Origin: Bacillus sp. AFS037270
GTDB lineage: Bacteria; Bacillota; Bacilli; Bacillales_B; DSM-18226
Direction: 5' to 3'
Assembly: GCF_002585305.1 (NCBI RefSeq)
Contig: NZ_NUNF01000035.1
Coordinates: 1-57,016 of the forward strand
Length of the DNA stretch: 57,016 bases
Below are positions 1 through 11,800 of the stretch, piece after piece. The stretch's first letter is position 1; every line of letters begins with the position of its first letter. The translations under genes were made by a program, and so were the position numbers. The notes under the pieces were generated by a model. It saw only the letters and a list, made by a program, of their open reading frames with translations. It was not told the DNA's origin and searched no databases.

Positions 1-35
1 CTTAATGCGTACAGAAAGCGATAGCTTTCTGTAGC

Positions 36-93
36 CAAGCATAAGACGAGCCGGTCGAAAGGTTGCTTTTTAACCTTTGGACGGATTGGCTTA
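36..93. repeat. Dispersed intergenic repeat, copy 1
   Basis: This stretch reads CAAGCATAAGAC, then a GC-rich hairpin-forming part, GTTGCTTTTTAACC and GGACGGATTGGCT. A very similar stretch lies at the other end of the window (56948-57005) in the same orientation. A separate small hairpin (CAGAAAGC/GCTTTCTG) sits just before it at 13-32. Such short multicopy palindromic elements are common between genes in Bacillus-group genomes. No gene is seen in 1-316; the rest of that stretch holds the trxB terminator. Confidence 0.6.
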
Positions 94-177
94 CAATTTC
101 TAAGAATAGCGGAAGCGCCTGGATAGCGGCAGTGGATGGACTAGAGCTGAACCTTTCAAATTCAAACACCTAGAAAA

Positions 178-211
178 CAAAAAAAGAGCACAAGCTGCTG
201 GGCCTGTGCAG
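178..211 (-). terminator. Intrinsic terminator after trxB
   Basis: On the minus strand GCACAGGCC and a GCTTGTGC arm form a hairpin followed by TCTTTTTTTG. It lies about 105 bases past the trxB stop and should end the yvcD-trxB transcript. Confidence 0.6.
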
Positions 212-316
212 AAAGGTATATATTTTAAAGGGGGTCAATTTCCCTAATTATACACCATCTTTATTTCACTACTGTTACAGGAGAGTTATAAAAAGGTTAC
301 GCTTTTAATTTATATA

Positions 317-1303
<987 letters not shown>

Positions 1304-1357
1304 TTAGTATTCCCACTTAATCGTATAAAACAATTGAATTATAGTCCACGAATATGC

Positions 1358-2851
1358 TTAGTTCAGATAGTTGTTAACCAATTTTACATATTTACCGATT
1401 GTGGCAGTAGACAAACCATACCGGTCAGCGACTTCCTGCTGTGAAACTTTCTCGCTCCGCAGCTTATGCCACAAATATTCGACCGCTCCAGCCCAGGCAC
1501 GTTTATTTTTTAAGTCGACTCCAGCTTTTGAAGCTTCCACAAAAATAGAAAACCAGAGAAGATACAACCCGGACTCAATCGTCCCAATGGGTTGGTGTTT
1601 TTCATAAAATAGTTCAGCCACTTCTTGAGCATCCTCGGTCTTTGATGATTTCCCCAATCGAATCATGGAGAGATAATCTTTTTCCAACTTGGTAAACTTC
1701 TGATTCTGAAACAGACGCTTGGAACTGATGATTTCTTCTTTTTTACTTGAGACAGTTGTCAAAAAGAGCGCAAACAACCTCTCCTCAACATAGTCACTAT
1801 CAAGTTTTTGAAAAATCGATTCTGACAGTTCTTCAAATCCGTTTACTCCTGTCTTTTCTAGGTTCCATGGTTCTGAACCTTCTTTACCAGGACTAAGCTC
1901 CAGCACCTTTTTCCAAATGCTTTTTGCAAAATTTTCGAAGCCTGTGTAAAAAGCGGAATAGGAAAGCCAATAATAAAATGGGCCATCTCCGTCAAAGCCA
2001 TGTTTATATAGTTTTTTCAGCCATTGGTAGGCTAGTTCGTATTCGCCCACTAACGCAAAAGTCGCACCAAGTTTGTATTGATGTTCACTTAAAAGGGGCT
2101 GAATTTTCTTCAAAACAAGAAGCATTTCCGTCACTTTCTCTGTTTGCCCCTGGTAATGGGCAAACACAAGCTTGTTACAGAGGGCATGTAGATTGCCAGG
2201 ATTACGTTCTAATACATCTACTAGAATCGCTTCCGCTTTTTCCACTTTTCCTAAATAAAAATAGGCTAATGCTAAATTATTATAAGCGGACCAGTATTCC
2301 GGGTATTCCTTAACAACATCTTTCAATAGCTCAATCGCCTTTGGGAAATAGCCGGATTCCAGCAGTTCTCGGGCCTGTTCTTGTTTGATGATTAAGTCAT
2401 CCTGCTCATATAGCTCATCCTCGAATTCTTCCGCTTCCAAGGTGAGGACTTCTAATAAATCTTCGGTGTCTTCGGAAAAGTCACCATCCGGATCTAGCTG
2501 AAGATATAATTTGCTATGATGATACGCATCTTTAAAAAATCCCATGTGGGCATAATTATTTGCTAAAAAGTAGTGGCATTCCGCCATTTCTGGATCAAGC
2601 TCTTCAAGGATTTGATGCAAGAGTCGGTTGGAATGTTCGAATTCGCCAAGTTCTGTCGATACAATCGCCAGCTGGCAAGTAATCATTGGTTCACCCGGCT
2701 CAAGCTGAATCGCCCGCCCAAGATATTTTTTGGCTTTGATAAAATCTCTTCGATGGTATGCCTTAACACCCTTCTTGAAATAATATTCGCCCGTTGGAAC
2801 AAATGATAATATTTTTCCCTTTTGAATTCTTGCCTTCGCTTCTTTCACCAT
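1358..2851 (-). CDS. yvcD: TPR-repeat protein, YvcD-like
   Basis: A soluble protein of 497 residues built mostly from tetratricopeptide repeats; the first lies around residues 22-60 (YYFKKG..AIQLEPG) and others cover the first two thirds. The last 30 residues contain QQEVADRYGLSTATIGKYVK, which resembles a helix-turn-helix. The molecular role is not known to me. The start at 2851 is chosen because TGGAGG precedes it by six bases; the in-frame ATG at 2875 has no ribosome binding site. In B. subtilis the equivalent gene lies between hisI and trxB. Here trxB is still next to it but hisI is about 47 kb away, so this gene marks one edge of the island. Confidence 0.85.
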   Translation of the reverse strand: MVKEAKARIQKGKILSFVPTGEYYFKKGVKAYHRRDFIKAKKYLGRAIQLEPGEPMITCQLAIVSTELGEFEHSNRLLHQILEELDPEMAECHYFLANNYAHMGFFKDAYHHSKLYLQLDPDGDFSEDTEDLLEVLTLEAEEFEDELYEQDDLIIKQEQARELLESGYFPKAIELLKDVVKEYPEYWSAYNNLALAYFYLGKVEKAEAILVDVLERNPGNLHALCNKLVFAHYQGQTEKVTEMLLVLKKIQPLLSEHQYKLGATFALVGEYELAYQWLKKLYKHGFDGDGPFYYWLSYSAFYTGFENFAKSIWKKVLELSPGKEGSEPWNLEKTGVNGFEELSESIFQKLDSDYVEERLFALFLTTVSSKKEEIISSKRLFQNQKFTKLEKDYLSMIRLGKSSKTEDAQEVAELFYEKHQPIGTIESGLYLLWFSIFVEASKAGVDLKNKRAWAGAVEYLWHKLRSEKVSQQEVADRYGLSTATIGKYVKLVNNYLN

Positions 2852-3032
2852 GAAGTCCTCCACATTTTTCAACATAACTTATGTAGTATAGCATATTTAG
2901 TGGGTGTTCGAGAAGGGGGTGGTGGATTTAACTTATGGATTGAAATCGACTGCTTGCGCCATATAAAGTACACATGTTGGAATTGTGAGGTGTTCTCTCC
3001 TAAATAGGCAGATACCATTTAAATCAAAGGCT

Positions 3033-3155
3033 GTTGATTGTAGCAGAAGGCGGTGAAGACTCCTACCGAGGTACGGAGCAGGGGAGACCCTTTAGCGCCG
3101 AGGAGGCTCTCCGGCACGCCCGCGGAAAGCGAAGCCGCCTGGAGAGGAAATCAAC
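3033..3155. repeat. Bacillus-type interspersed element, full length
   Basis: A 123-base element bounded by GTTGATT and its inverted copy AATCAAC. The interior contains GAAGACTCCTACCG and GCCGAGGAGGCT, and near the end CGGAAAGCGAAGCCGCC. I recognise this pattern from memory as a widespread non-coding repeat of Bacillaceae. It lies exactly at the junction of core and island. A strongly shortened copy is at 47172-47209. Confidence 0.7.
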
Positions 3156-3179
3156 ATTCAAGATTAACCCAAATCGAAT

Positions 3180-3212
3180 AAAAGGAAATGGATTACTCCA
3201 TTTCCTTTTTAT
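3180..3212 (-). terminator. Terminator after iolG
   Basis: AAAGGAAATGGA and TCCATTTCCTTT form a 12-bp stem around a four-base loop, with T-rich tracts on both sides, so it could act in both directions. It ends the iolE-iolT-iolG unit. Confidence 0.8.
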
Positions 3213-3243
3213 AAACTATTTAACTGTAATATGCTCTAAAGGA

Positions 3244-4293
<1,050 letters not shown>

Positions 4294-4322
4294 TTATGTT
4301 TACATATTTAATGGATATAACT

Positions 4323-4336
4323 AGGCAACGCTTTCA
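4323..4336 (-). promoter_or_regulatory. cre-like CcpA box before iolG
   Basis: The minus strand reads TGAAAGCGTTGCCT, close to the cre consensus TGWAANCGNTNWCA. It sits between iolT and iolG and may act as a roadblock or control a local promoter. Confidence 0.45.
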
Positions 4337-4376
4337 TTTTTCAGTTAATTCATAATTCAATTATAGTTTTATAACA

Positions 4377-5804
4377 TTATTGATTAGAAGCTTGTTTATG
4401 ACTTTTTTGTTCATAGCTTCGGAAATCACTTTCTAACTGCTCAAGTGACTTTCCTCTTGTCTCTGGCAATATCTTATTCACAAAAATAATAGCGGCAATA
4501 CCACACACTGCGAAAATAAAGAATGTGATCGATAAGCCTACTGCACTTAGTAAGATTGGGAAAAACAGCCCAACAAGGAAGTTTGTGATCCATAAGCAGA
4601 ATACTGTTACACCCATTCCAATACCACGTAATTTTAATGGGAAGATTTCTGATAACATTAACCAGGTTATCGGAGAAATAGCACCCTGCTGGAATGCAAG
4701 GAAGGTAACAGTCAAGCTAAGTACAACCAACGGAAGTGCTGGTGACCCTTTAAGTACTAATGAGAACACCCCAATTAAAGCAAGAGCAGTTGTTGTACCC
4801 GTCAATCCAGCGATTAGCATTGGACGCCGGCCAATTTTCCCTAATAACCAGATTCCAACGAAAGTGGCAATGACTGAGATCGCTCCATTGGCAATATTCC
4901 CCATAAGTGCCGCATTGGTTGAAAAACCGGATTTTTCAAGAATTTGAGTCCCATAATACATAATAGAGTTAACACCTGTAATTTGCTGTACAATGGCAAT
5001 CCCGATTCCAATTCCAACAATCCGGCGGACCCATGGTACGTTTAAATCCTTAAATGTCGCATGTTGAATTTCTGATTCATGAGCAATATTTTCTTTCATC
5101 TCTTTAAGTTCAGAATCCGCAGCGTTTGCTTCCCGTATTTCTTTAAGGACCCTTAATGCATCTCCCCATTTTCCTTTGGATGCTAGCCAACGCGGGCTCT
5201 CTGGAACCGCTAACATTCCAAACCATAATACAACAGCTGGAAGTGACGCAATCACTAACATATAACGCCAAACATGTGAAGCTCCCTCACCAATCGTATT
5301 TCCTAGGATGGCATTAAATACAAACGCTAACAGCTGACCGGAAACAATCATTAATTCGTTCTGGGTAACCATCCTGCCCCGCTTCTCGACCGGAGACATT
5401 TCTGCTAAAAAGGATGGCACCATAACAGATGCAGCCCCAACGGCTAATCCCAGCAAGAATCGGAAGACGATCATAACACCGGCAGACGGTGAAAGCGTAC
5501 ATCCAATTGCAGCAATAAAGAATAGTAAAGCGAGATTTAAAATCATTTTGCGGCGGCCAAAACGGTCGGATAAACGCCCGCCAAATACGGATCCAAACGC
5601 AGCTCCAAAAAGTAATGAACTTGTAACGAGACCTTCCGTCGCTGGTGTCAAGTTTAGCTGGTCAGGTTTTGCCATAAAAGGTAATGCCCCGTTAATAACA
5701 CCGGTGTCATAACCAAAAAGAAGTCCCCCAAATGTAGATATAACCGTAATCTTTTTTAAAGCTTTTTCGTAATCACGTGTTTTTTTAATCGCCTGATTAC
5801 TCAT
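4377..5804 (-). CDS. iolT: IolT-type myo-inositol transporter (MFS)
   Basis: Proton-coupled sugar/inositol importer of the major facilitator superfamily, 475 residues with twelve predicted membrane segments. Typical sugar-porter marks are present: [15 protein letters not shown] in the first segment, [11 protein letters not shown] in the first cytoplasmic loop, PESPRWL before the central loop and [12 protein letters not shown] near the C-terminus. A GGGAGGGAG ribosome binding site precedes the ATG. It lies 29 bases after iolE and before iolG, so it most likely takes up myo-inositol. Four close paralogues are in this window (9031, 15958, 29465, 34676). Confidence 0.9.
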   Translation of the reverse strand: MSNQAIKKTRDYEKALKKITVISTFGGLLFGYDTGVINGALPFMAKPDQLNLTPATEGLVTSSLLFGAAFGSVFGGRLSDRFGRRKMILNLALLFFIAAIGCTLSPSAGVMIVFRFLLGLAVGAASVMVPSFLAEMSPVEKRGRMVTQNELMIVSGQLLAFVFNAILGNTIGEGASHVWRYMLVIASLPAVVLWFGMLAVPESPRWLASKGKWGDALRVLKEIREANAADSELKEMKENIAHESEIQHATFKDLNVPWVRRIVGIGIGIAIVQQITGVNSIMYYGTQILEKSGFSTNAALMGNIANGAISVIATFVGIWLLGKIGRRPMLIAGLTGTTTALALIGVFSLVLKGSPALPLVVLSLTVTFLAFQQGAISPITWLMLSEIFPLKLRGIGMGVTVFCLWITNFLVGLFFPILLSAVGLSITFFIFAVCGIAAIIFVNKILPETRGKSLEQLESDFRSYEQKSHKQASNQ

Positions 5805-5833
5805 ATTCTCCCTCCCCAGGGTTCGTTTTTTTA

Positions 5834-6748
5834 TTAAGCTTTAATCAATGAACCATTTTCTAATGGCAGTAATTCTTCATTAATATAATTACGGGCTTTC
5901 AAGGCATACTCCAACGGATGTGCAACTGAGGGGTCTTGTTCTGCTTCAATGACAATCCAGCCTGAATAATTCGTTTCCAGAAGCGTCTTGTATACCTCTG
6001 TAAAATCAATGCAGCCGTCACCAGGAACGGTAAACATTCCTGCCAAAAAGGATTGTAAGAAGGACTTTCCTTCTCTTTCACATTGTTCTTTTACCGCTTG
6101 ACGTACATCTTTAAAATGAACATGTTGGATACGATTGATATGTTTATTTAATAGAGTCATATAATCAGCATCTGATACGTAAATATGTCCGGTATCATAC
6201 AGCAAATGAACGTGATTAGGATCGGTGTTTTCCATAAGACGATCAATCTCGGCTAATGTTTGTACGCCCGTCCCCATATGATGGTGAAAAACTAGCTTCA
6301 AATCATATTCTTCAGCAATTTTTCCTAATTGGTTTAGTCCTTGGCCTAACTGATCCCATTCTTTATCTGTGAAGTATGGCTTTTCATTGAAAACATTTTT
6401 ATCAGTACCTTGAATACTATAGGTTTGTTCTGATACAACAGCAACAGCTGCGTTAACCGCTTTCAAATACTCGCAATGTTTATGGAAAGCTTTAGAGGCT
6501 TCTTCCACACCGTCACGAATAATAAAACTGCTAAACCATTGTCCCGCAATTTTTAGGTTGCGAAGTTGAAGCTCTTTGTTCAATACGTTAGGTTCTGGAA
6601 AAAAGCCGCCAACTTCTGTTCCCTCAAAGCCTGCTACTACAATATCACTTAGTAAGTGTGATAAGGTATTCTCTGCCCCAATTTCTGGAATGTCATCATT
6701 TCGCCAACCAATCGGAGCAATCCCCCATGCAATTTTTTTATTTTCCAT
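5834..6748 (-). CDS. iolE: Inosose dehydratase IolE
   Basis: Converts scyllo-inosose to the trihydroxycyclohexane-dione that IolD cleaves. It is a TIM-barrel protein of 304 residues and very close to B. subtilis IolE as remembered, including [11 protein letters not shown] at the start, [33 protein letters not shown] and VVEAEQ-like (here VIEAEQDP). The last four carry the metal-binding acid and histidine residues expected of the fold. It is first in the iolE-iolT-iolG unit and has an AraC-type site upstream (6826-6862). A second iolE copy is at 21248. Confidence 0.94.
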   Translation of the reverse strand: MENKKIAWGIAPIGWRNDDIPEIGAENTLSHLLSDIVVAGFEGTEVGGFFPEPNVLNKELQLRNLKIAGQWFSSFIIRDGVEEASKAFHKHCEYLKAVNAAVAVVSEQTYSIQGTDKNVFNEKPYFTDKEWDQLGQGLNQLGKIAEEYDLKLVFHHHMGTGVQTLAEIDRLMENTDPNHVHLLYDTGHIYVSDADYMTLLNKHINRIQHVHFKDVRQAVKEQCEREGKSFLQSFLAGMFTVPGDGCIDFTEVYKTLLETNYSGWIVIEAEQDPSVAHPLEYALKARNYINEELLPLENGSLIKA

Positions 6749-6825
6749 CGTTTAACCTTCTTCCTTTTAAAAGTAGGACTGTTTAACCGGTTGTCCCTAT
6801 TTTATAAGTAATCGAGATTCAATGT

Positions 6826-6862
6826 ATTATAAAAAATTGCTATGAAATTATCATTTCTTGCT
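6826..6862 (-). promoter_or_regulatory. AraC-type operator and promoter of iolE
   Basis: On the minus strand two TAGCAA half-sites are spaced exactly 21 bases apart, and TATAAT (6826-6831) follows the second. This is the usual layout of an AraC-activated promoter whose proximal half-site covers the -35 region. The same AGCAA spacing occurs before iolI and before the dehydrogenase at 37237. Confidence 0.65.
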
Positions 6863-6890
6863 AAAATTTAATTAGTTCATCAAAAACTAA

Positions 6891-6924
6891 CAAAAAGATA
6901 CCCACTTAGTTGGATATCTTTTTG
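6891..6924 (-). terminator. Terminator after AraC gene (module A)
   Basis: AAAAAGATA and a TATCTTTTT arm form a stem that ends in T residues on the minus strand, about ten bases past the AraC stop. Confidence 0.6.
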
Positions 6925-6934
6925 AGAGATGTAA

Positions 6935-7801
6935 TTAAAAACATTGTTTTCTAAACTTCCCAGGAGTGATGCCTCCAGTAGATTGGGAGAACACCTTAAT
7001 AAAATGACCAATACTATTAAATCCACAATCCATGCTTATTTGCTCGATTGAAAGATTGGTTCCCACCAATTGATTCTTAGCTTGGATCAATCGGTAATTT
7101 AGTACATATTGGTGAGGACTGGTTCCAATATACTTTTTAAACGTACGACAAAAATGATAGGTACTTAAATTGGATATTTCACTCAGCTGGTCGACGGAAA
7201 TTTTAGATGAGTAATTCTCACTTATATAAGTCAGTACCGCTTGAATTTCGGTTGGTACTGCTTTTGCAACGTTTGCATCTCTGTTTTCAAACGTATTACG
7301 AGTACTTTCTACTAAATTACCCAGCAGTTCATAAATTTCTAAAGATATCTTAAAGTCTATTTCCCTGTTTGAGGCAATAAGGGATAAAATATTCGGGATA
7401 TTATTTTTTTCTACAGGCAGTTTAAAAACACATCCCTTTCTTTTATATAACTCATTATAGATATCCTGTATGTGGTTTCCTGTAAAATGAATAAATTGGA
7501 AGGTCGTTTCTTCAGATACATAATAGTTATTCTTTTCTTTACAATCCAAAAGAACAATTTCATCCTTTGAGGCTACAAATGATTGACCCAGATAGTGGAA
7601 ATGCATCGATCCTTTTTTTATATAAAAAAGGATAAAGGAATTCATATAATCACGCTTAATGCTATAGGGAACATCTACTACATATTCACCGCCCCATAGG
7701 ACATAATGATATAATTCTTTCGTTAAAGCGGAAGGTTCATAAAAATATAATCCCTTTTTTGACTTGATGCCAGGTTCTACTTTTGGAATATAGTAATTCA
7801 T
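6935..7801 (-). CDS. AraC-family regulator, module A
   Basis: Transcription regulator of 288 residues with an N-terminal cupin-like sensor and a C-terminal double helix-turn-helix (about the last 100 residues, from QAVLTYISENYSSKIS to PGKFRK). I choose ATG at 7801; the longer frame starts with a GTG that is itself part of the AGAGGTG ribosome binding site. It lies between iolE (same strand) and iolI (divergent), both of which have AGCAA sites spaced 21 bases, so it probably activates both. It resembles the AraC protein at 33757 (shared KGSM, FHFSG/IHFTG and GC[VI]F marks). Inducer unknown; an inositol or inosose is plausible. Confidence 0.85.
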   Translation of the reverse strand: MNYYIPKVEPGIKSKKGLYFYEPSALTKELYHYVLWGGEYVVDVPYSIKRDYMNSFILFYIKKGSMHFHYLGQSFVASKDEIVLLDCKEKNNYYVSEETTFQFIHFTGNHIQDIYNELYKRKGCVFKLPVEKNNIPNILSLIASNREIDFKISLEIYELLGNLVESTRNTFENRDANVAKAVPTEIQAVLTYISENYSSKISVDQLSEISNLSTYHFCRTFKKYIGTSPHQYVLNYRLIQAKNQLVGTNLSIEQISMDCGFNSIGHFIKVFSQSTGGITPGKFRKQCF

Positions 7802-7980
7802 TTTTTCACCTCTCACTAATTGTAAACAATAACAATATAGTATATTTTATACTAACTCAAAAAGGAATGGTCTATTTTTAGGTACTATTCCAATATTTTA
7901 TACCAAGCACAGTGAATATTCTCTAAATATCATGTAAACGCCCAATTTATTACCAAAAGTTATCAAACAAATTATAAAAT

Positions 7981-8016
7981 AGCACCAAAACACAATTTTA
8001 GAGCAAGATTATATAG
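7981..8016 (+). promoter_or_regulatory. AraC-type operator and promoter of iolI
   Basis: The plus strand has AGCACC and AGCAAG 21 bases apart, followed by TTATATAGAGT as a likely -10 region. It is the plus-strand equivalent of the iolE site and shares its layout. Confidence 0.5.
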
Positions 8017-8082
8017 AGTAAATAAAGAAAATTTCTATTAAACTGAAATCGCATACATAAGTTGAAAAATGGAGGTTTACCA

Positions 8083-8946
8083 ATGAAATTATCATTTAAT
8101 GAAGGAACAACATTCGAAAGTGCTTCTCTTCAACAGAATTTAGAGTATTGTGAAAAACACGGTTACGATTTTATCGAAATTCGTTCAATTGATCAGTTAA
8201 AAGATTATCTTAAAGAATATACATTAGATGATTTAAAAGCCTATTTTGATACCCATCATCTTAAACCACTTTCATTGAACGCATTATGCTTTTTTAATAA
8301 CCGTACGAAAGAAGACGAAGAGAAGATTATTGAGGAATTCAAAGAATACTTGGAGATTTGTAAAAAAATAGATTGTCCATATATTTGCGTGGTACCTTCT
8401 AATATTGATGTGACGGAAAAAGGAAAAACATTGACGGAAGAAGTAAATGCAAGTTGTATTCGAGTTTTAACCCATCTATCTGATTTAGCCGAACCATACG
8501 GAGTAAAGATTGCGATTGAGTTTATCGGAATTCAGGAGAATACGGTTAATACATTCGCACAAGCATACAGTATTGTAAAAGCGGTTAATCGAAATAATGT
8601 TGGTCTAGTGTATGATACTTTCCAATTCACTGGAATGGGGTCAAGATTAGAAGATGTAACAGATGAAACAGCAGATAAATTGTTTATTTTCCATATAAAC
8701 GATGTTGAGGGTTTTCCAATTGGCCAAATGCGTGATAGTGACAGAGTATGGCCTGGGCACGGTGTGATTGATTTAGAAGCGCATTTGAAAAGATTAAAAG
8801 AATTGAATTATGATTTTGTCGCATCCGTTGAGTTATTCAGGCCAGAATATTATCAAATGGATCCTGAAGAAGTTATCAAAAAAGCAAAAGAAACGACCTT
8901 GGAAGTTTTGGAAAAGTACTATCATAAACACGCTGTTCATAATTGA
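8083..8946 (+). CDS. iolI: 2-keto-myo-inositol isomerase IolI
   Basis: Interconverts keto-inositols (scyllo-inosose and 1-keto-D-chiro-inositol), letting D-chiro-inositol join the myo-inositol route. TIM-barrel protein of 287 residues, close to B. subtilis IolI throughout (KLSFNEGTT, EIRSIDQL, ALCFFNNR, DRVWPGHG, VELFRPEYY). The metal ligands expected from the known structure fit E146, D178, H204 and E250. ATG at 8083 follows GGAGG; an upstream in-frame TTG at 8062 lies before that site. It is one of only three genes on the plus strand of the island and is divergent from the AraC gene. Confidence 0.93.
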   Translation: MKLSFNEGTTFESASLQQNLEYCEKHGYDFIEIRSIDQLKDYLKEYTLDDLKAYFDTHHLKPLSLNALCFFNNRTKEDEEKIIEEFKEYLEICKKIDCPYICVVPSNIDVTEKGKTLTEEVNASCIRVLTHLSDLAEPYGVKIAIEFIGIQENTVNTFAQAYSIVKAVNRNNVGLVYDTFQFTGMGSRLEDVTDETADKLFIFHINDVEGFPIGQMRDSDRVWPGHGVIDLEAHLKRLKELNYDFVASVELFRPEYYQMDPEEVIKKAKETTLEVLEKYYHKHAVHN

Positions 8947-8949
8947 TCG

Positions 8950-8997
8950 AAAGGCATAAAGGATCTTTTGTAGAAAAAATCCTTTATGCCTTTTTTA
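8950..8997. terminator. Terminator after iolI
   Basis: AAGGCATAAAGGAT pairs with ATCCTTTATGCC, followed by TTTTTTATTATTT on the plus strand. It separates the convergent iolI and module B transporter genes. Confidence 0.85.
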
Positions 8998-9030
8998 TTA
9001 TTTAATACATTTTTAGTTTTAAAGTTCTTC

Positions 9031-10452
9031 TTACTGGGCCTGACTAAAAGATTTTTTCATATTACCTTTATCATACTTTGAACGGAACTGCTCCTCCAAC
9101 TCTTCAAGCGTAAGTCCATTTGTTTCTGGCATAAATTTGTAGACAAAAGCAATTCCCAATAAGCCAATTACAACGAAAGCAAAGAATGTAGCGGATAAAC
9201 CGATGGTGCTTAAAAGAATAGGGAATGAAAAACCAATAACAAAGTTGACAGCCCATAGGAAAAATACACTAATACCATTACCAAGGCCTCTTAATCTTTG
9301 TGGGAATATTTCCGCAGCAACTAACCATGTTACCGGTCCAATACAACCTTGCATAAAAGCTAGGAATAAGACAGTCAAAGAAAGTACAAGATACGGCAGT
9401 ACAGGAGAACCTTTAAGTACCATTGAAAATATTGCAATCAATAAAAGTGAGGTGGTTGTGCCAGACAAACCAATTATCAACATTGGACGGCGGTTCACCT
9501 TGCCAATCATCCAAATACCGAATATTACAGCAAGAACGGAAATAAGTCCATTTGCAATGTTTGCAATTAATGCAGTCTTCGTACCAAAACCAGCCTGTTC
9601 TAGAATTTGCGTACCATAATACATAATGGAATTAACACCAGTAATTTGATTCACGACGGAAATTCCAATACTAATCAACAAAATACGGCGTAACCATGGT
9701 GTAGAAAAGTCTTTAATCGTTGCTTTTTCGAGATCTGCGTCTCTTTTTACGGATTCTTCAATTTCCTTAAATTCTGCAATAGCTCGTTTCTCGTCACGGA
9801 TTTGTTTAAGGACGCTTAGCGCCTCATCCTTTTTCCCTTTTGAGGCCAGCCACCTTGGGCTCTCAGGGACCTTGAGCATACCTATAAATAACATAAAGGC
9901 TGGAATTGCACAAATAAAGAGCATGTAACGCCAAACATGTCCTGTATCCCCCATTGTTACACCAAGAATAGCGTTAAAAACATAAGCTAATAATTGTCCG
10001 CCGGTTATCATTATTTCATTCTGGGCCACCATTCGTCCTCTATTCTCGGCAGGTGCCATCTCTGCCAGAAAGGACGGTACCATTGATGATGCTCCTCCAA
10101 CAGCAAGTCCAAGCAAGAATCTAAAGGTAACCATTACTGAAACATCGGGAGCAAATGTAGTTCCCAGTGTTGTGATCAAGAATAATAATGAAAGATTAAG
10201 GATCATTTTACGTCGGCCATAACGGTCTTGCAGCTTCCCTCCTAGTAAAGCACCAATTGCTGCACCTGCAAGAAGCGAACTGGTCACAAGCCCTTCTGTA
10301 GTTGGTGTAAGATTAAGCTGGTCACGTTTTGCCATAAAAGGTAAAGCGCCATTAACAACTCCAGTGTCATATCCAAAAAGAAGTCCCCCAAATGTTGCAG
10401 AAATCATAATCGTTCGTAAATTACGTTTAAAATTCCCTACTTGATTACCCAT
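9031..10452 (-). CDS. IolT-like MFS transporter, module B
   Basis: Sugar-porter family importer of 473 residues with twelve membrane segments and the marks FGYDTGVVNGALPFM, GKLQDRYGRRK, PESPRWL and PETNGLTLEELEE. The ATG at 10452 follows GGGAGG; the in-frame TTG at 10467 lies before that site. It is the third gene of the B set (isomerase, dehydrogenase, transporter), but 153 bases, a cre-like box and a hairpin separate it from the dehydrogenase, so it may have its own promoter. Substrate not known; an inositol isomer or a related polyol or sugar is likely from context. Confidence 0.85.
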   Translation of the reverse strand: MGNQVGNFKRNLRTIMISATFGGLLFGYDTGVVNGALPFMAKRDQLNLTPTTEGLVTSSLLAGAAIGALLGGKLQDRYGRRKMILNLSLLFLITTLGTTFAPDVSVMVTFRFLLGLAVGGASSMVPSFLAEMAPAENRGRMVAQNEIMITGGQLLAYVFNAILGVTMGDTGHVWRYMLFICAIPAFMLFIGMLKVPESPRWLASKGKKDEALSVLKQIRDEKRAIAEFKEIEESVKRDADLEKATIKDFSTPWLRRILLISIGISVVNQITGVNSIMYYGTQILEQAGFGTKTALIANIANGLISVLAVIFGIWMIGKVNRRPMLIIGLSGTTTSLLLIAIFSMVLKGSPVLPYLVLSLTVLFLAFMQGCIGPVTWLVAAEIFPQRLRGLGNGISVFFLWAVNFVIGFSFPILLSTIGLSATFFAFVVIGLLGIAFVYKFMPETNGLTLEELEEQFRSKYDKGNMKKSFSQAQ

Positions 10453-10527
10453 GTATTTTCCTCCCAAGGTTTTATTTTTTAATTATCTTTCCCCTTAAGC
10501 CTCTCATTCTATAAAACTGACAGATTG

Positions 10528-10541
10528 TTAAAGCGTTTTCA
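10528..10541 (-). promoter_or_regulatory. cre-like box before module B transporter
   Basis: The minus strand reads TGAAAACGCTTTAA, one mismatch from the cre consensus by my count. It lies 76 bases before the transporter start. Confidence 0.5.
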
Positions 10542-10556
10542 TTTAGTTTTATACAA

Positions 10557-10585
10557 TAAGGCCTTTTAGATCATCAAAGGCCTTG
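10557..10585 (-). terminator. Hairpin after module B dehydrogenase
   Basis: AAGGCCTTT pairs with AAAGGCCTT around a short loop. No strong T tract follows on the minus strand, so it may be a weak terminator or an RNA-stabilising hairpin between dehydrogenase and transporter. Confidence 0.4.
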
Positions 10586-10605
10586 ATTGTAATGAAACCT
10601 TATGT

Positions 10606-11772
10606 TTATTGGTATTCAATCCATACAGCACCATTATCTGCAGAGCGTACACAGTTCTCAACCCAACGAACACCTTCTACCCCTGCCTCGATTCCTGGAT
10701 ACCAAGATGTATCAAACGCTTCTCCGCGATCTGCTGCAACCATCGCCTTGGCAAAACGAGTATATAGATTTGACCATGCTTCAAATAGTCCTTCTGGATG
10801 GCCTCCACCGATACGATCATCTGTAAGTGCTTGTGGATAGAGATAATCCATACCACGATCTAAAATCTGTGCCGGTTGACCTTGAACTTCATATCTTAAT
10901 TGATTAGGATGTTCATCCCACCATTCAATGCTAGCTTTCGAACCTATCACACGAATCGTTTGCCCATGCATTGAACCTGCATTTACACAGGAAGACCAAA
11001 CATAACCAACAGCACCGTTATCATATTCCATAATGGTAAATGCGTTATCCTCAAGTGGAGCACGGCTCTTAACAAAACTCTGGCGGGAACACATTAATTT
11101 TTTAATTTTTAAGTTTGGCAGCATAACCTCGGATATGTACAATGGATGTGTTCCTACATCACCCAAAACATAACTTGGACCTGCAACCCTTGGATCAACA
11201 CGCCATTTCGTGCTTTCACTATTTTCTTCTACTGCAGCAGAATGGAAACCATGTGCAAACTGCATTTTTACGATTCTGATTTCTCCCAAATCTCCATTTT
11301 CAATCATTCTTCGTGCTTGATCAATCATCTGGTGTCCAGCATAACCATATGTAACGCCAACAACAAGATTTTTTGCTGTCGCAATTTCTTGTAATTCAAG
11401 TGCTTCTTCAGTGGTAAAACATAGAGGTTTCTCACACACAACGTGAAGTCCAGCATTTAGAGCTGCTTTCGTGATTTCATAATGTGTTCCGTTTGGAGTA
11501 GCAACAGAAACTGCTTGAATCCCATCATCACGCTTTGCTTCTTCTTCAAACATTGTTTTGTAGTCAGGATAACAACGTTCTGGATCAACATGTAAATTCA
11601 TTCCAAAGTCTTTTCCGCGTTCTGGATTAATATCAAAGGCACCCGCAACCAATTCAAAATTATGATCACGTAACGCAGCTGAACGGTGGATATAGCCAAT
11701 TTGACTTCCGCGTCCACCACCTACCATTGCCCAGCGGATGGGCTGCTCAACGTTTTTTTCACCATTAATCAT
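10606..11772 (-). CDS. Long-form Gfo/Idh/MocA dehydrogenase, module B
   Basis: NAD(P)-dependent sugar or polyol dehydrogenase of 388 residues, longer than IolG. The nucleotide-binding region has VGGGRGSQIG (residues 17-26), the catalytic lysine is K115 in CEKP, and D205 and H209 lie in GDVGTH. The C-terminal part has GGHPEGLFEAW and ENCVRSADNG, typical of a long branch that, from memory, includes dehydrogenases acting on C3 of sugars. It lies 28 bases after the isomerase at 11801 and is clearly paralogous to the dehydrogenase at 17587. Substrate could be an inositol isomer or a sugar/glycoside; the sequence alone does not decide. Confidence 0.82.
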   Translation of the reverse strand: MINGEKNVEQPIRWAMVGGGRGSQIGYIHRSAALRDHNFELVAGAFDINPERGKDFGMNLHVDPERCYPDYKTMFEEEAKRDDGIQAVSVATPNGTHYEITKAALNAGLHVVCEKPLCFTTEEALELQEIATAKNLVVGVTYGYAGHQMIDQARRMIENGDLGEIRIVKMQFAHGFHSAAVEENSESTKWRVDPRVAGPSYVLGDVGTHPLYISEVMLPNLKIKKLMCSRQSFVKSRAPLEDNAFTIMEYDNGAVGYVWSSCVNAGSMHGQTIRVIGSKASIEWWDEHPNQLRYEVQGQPAQILDRGMDYLYPQALTDDRIGGGHPEGLFEAWSNLYTRFAKAMVAADRGEAFDTSWYPGIEAGVEGVRWVENCVRSADNGAVWIEYQ

Positions 11773-11800
11773 GTTTTCATTCTCCTTTTTTCAAAATCTA

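Larger units (their letters stand above)
2852..3243. other. Intergenic boundary between core genes and island
   Basis: This 392-base gap separates yvcD from iolG. It holds one full-length Bacillus-type interspersed element (3033-3155) and the iolG terminator (3180-3212). No gene, tRNA or recognisable attachment site is visible. Confidence 0.6.
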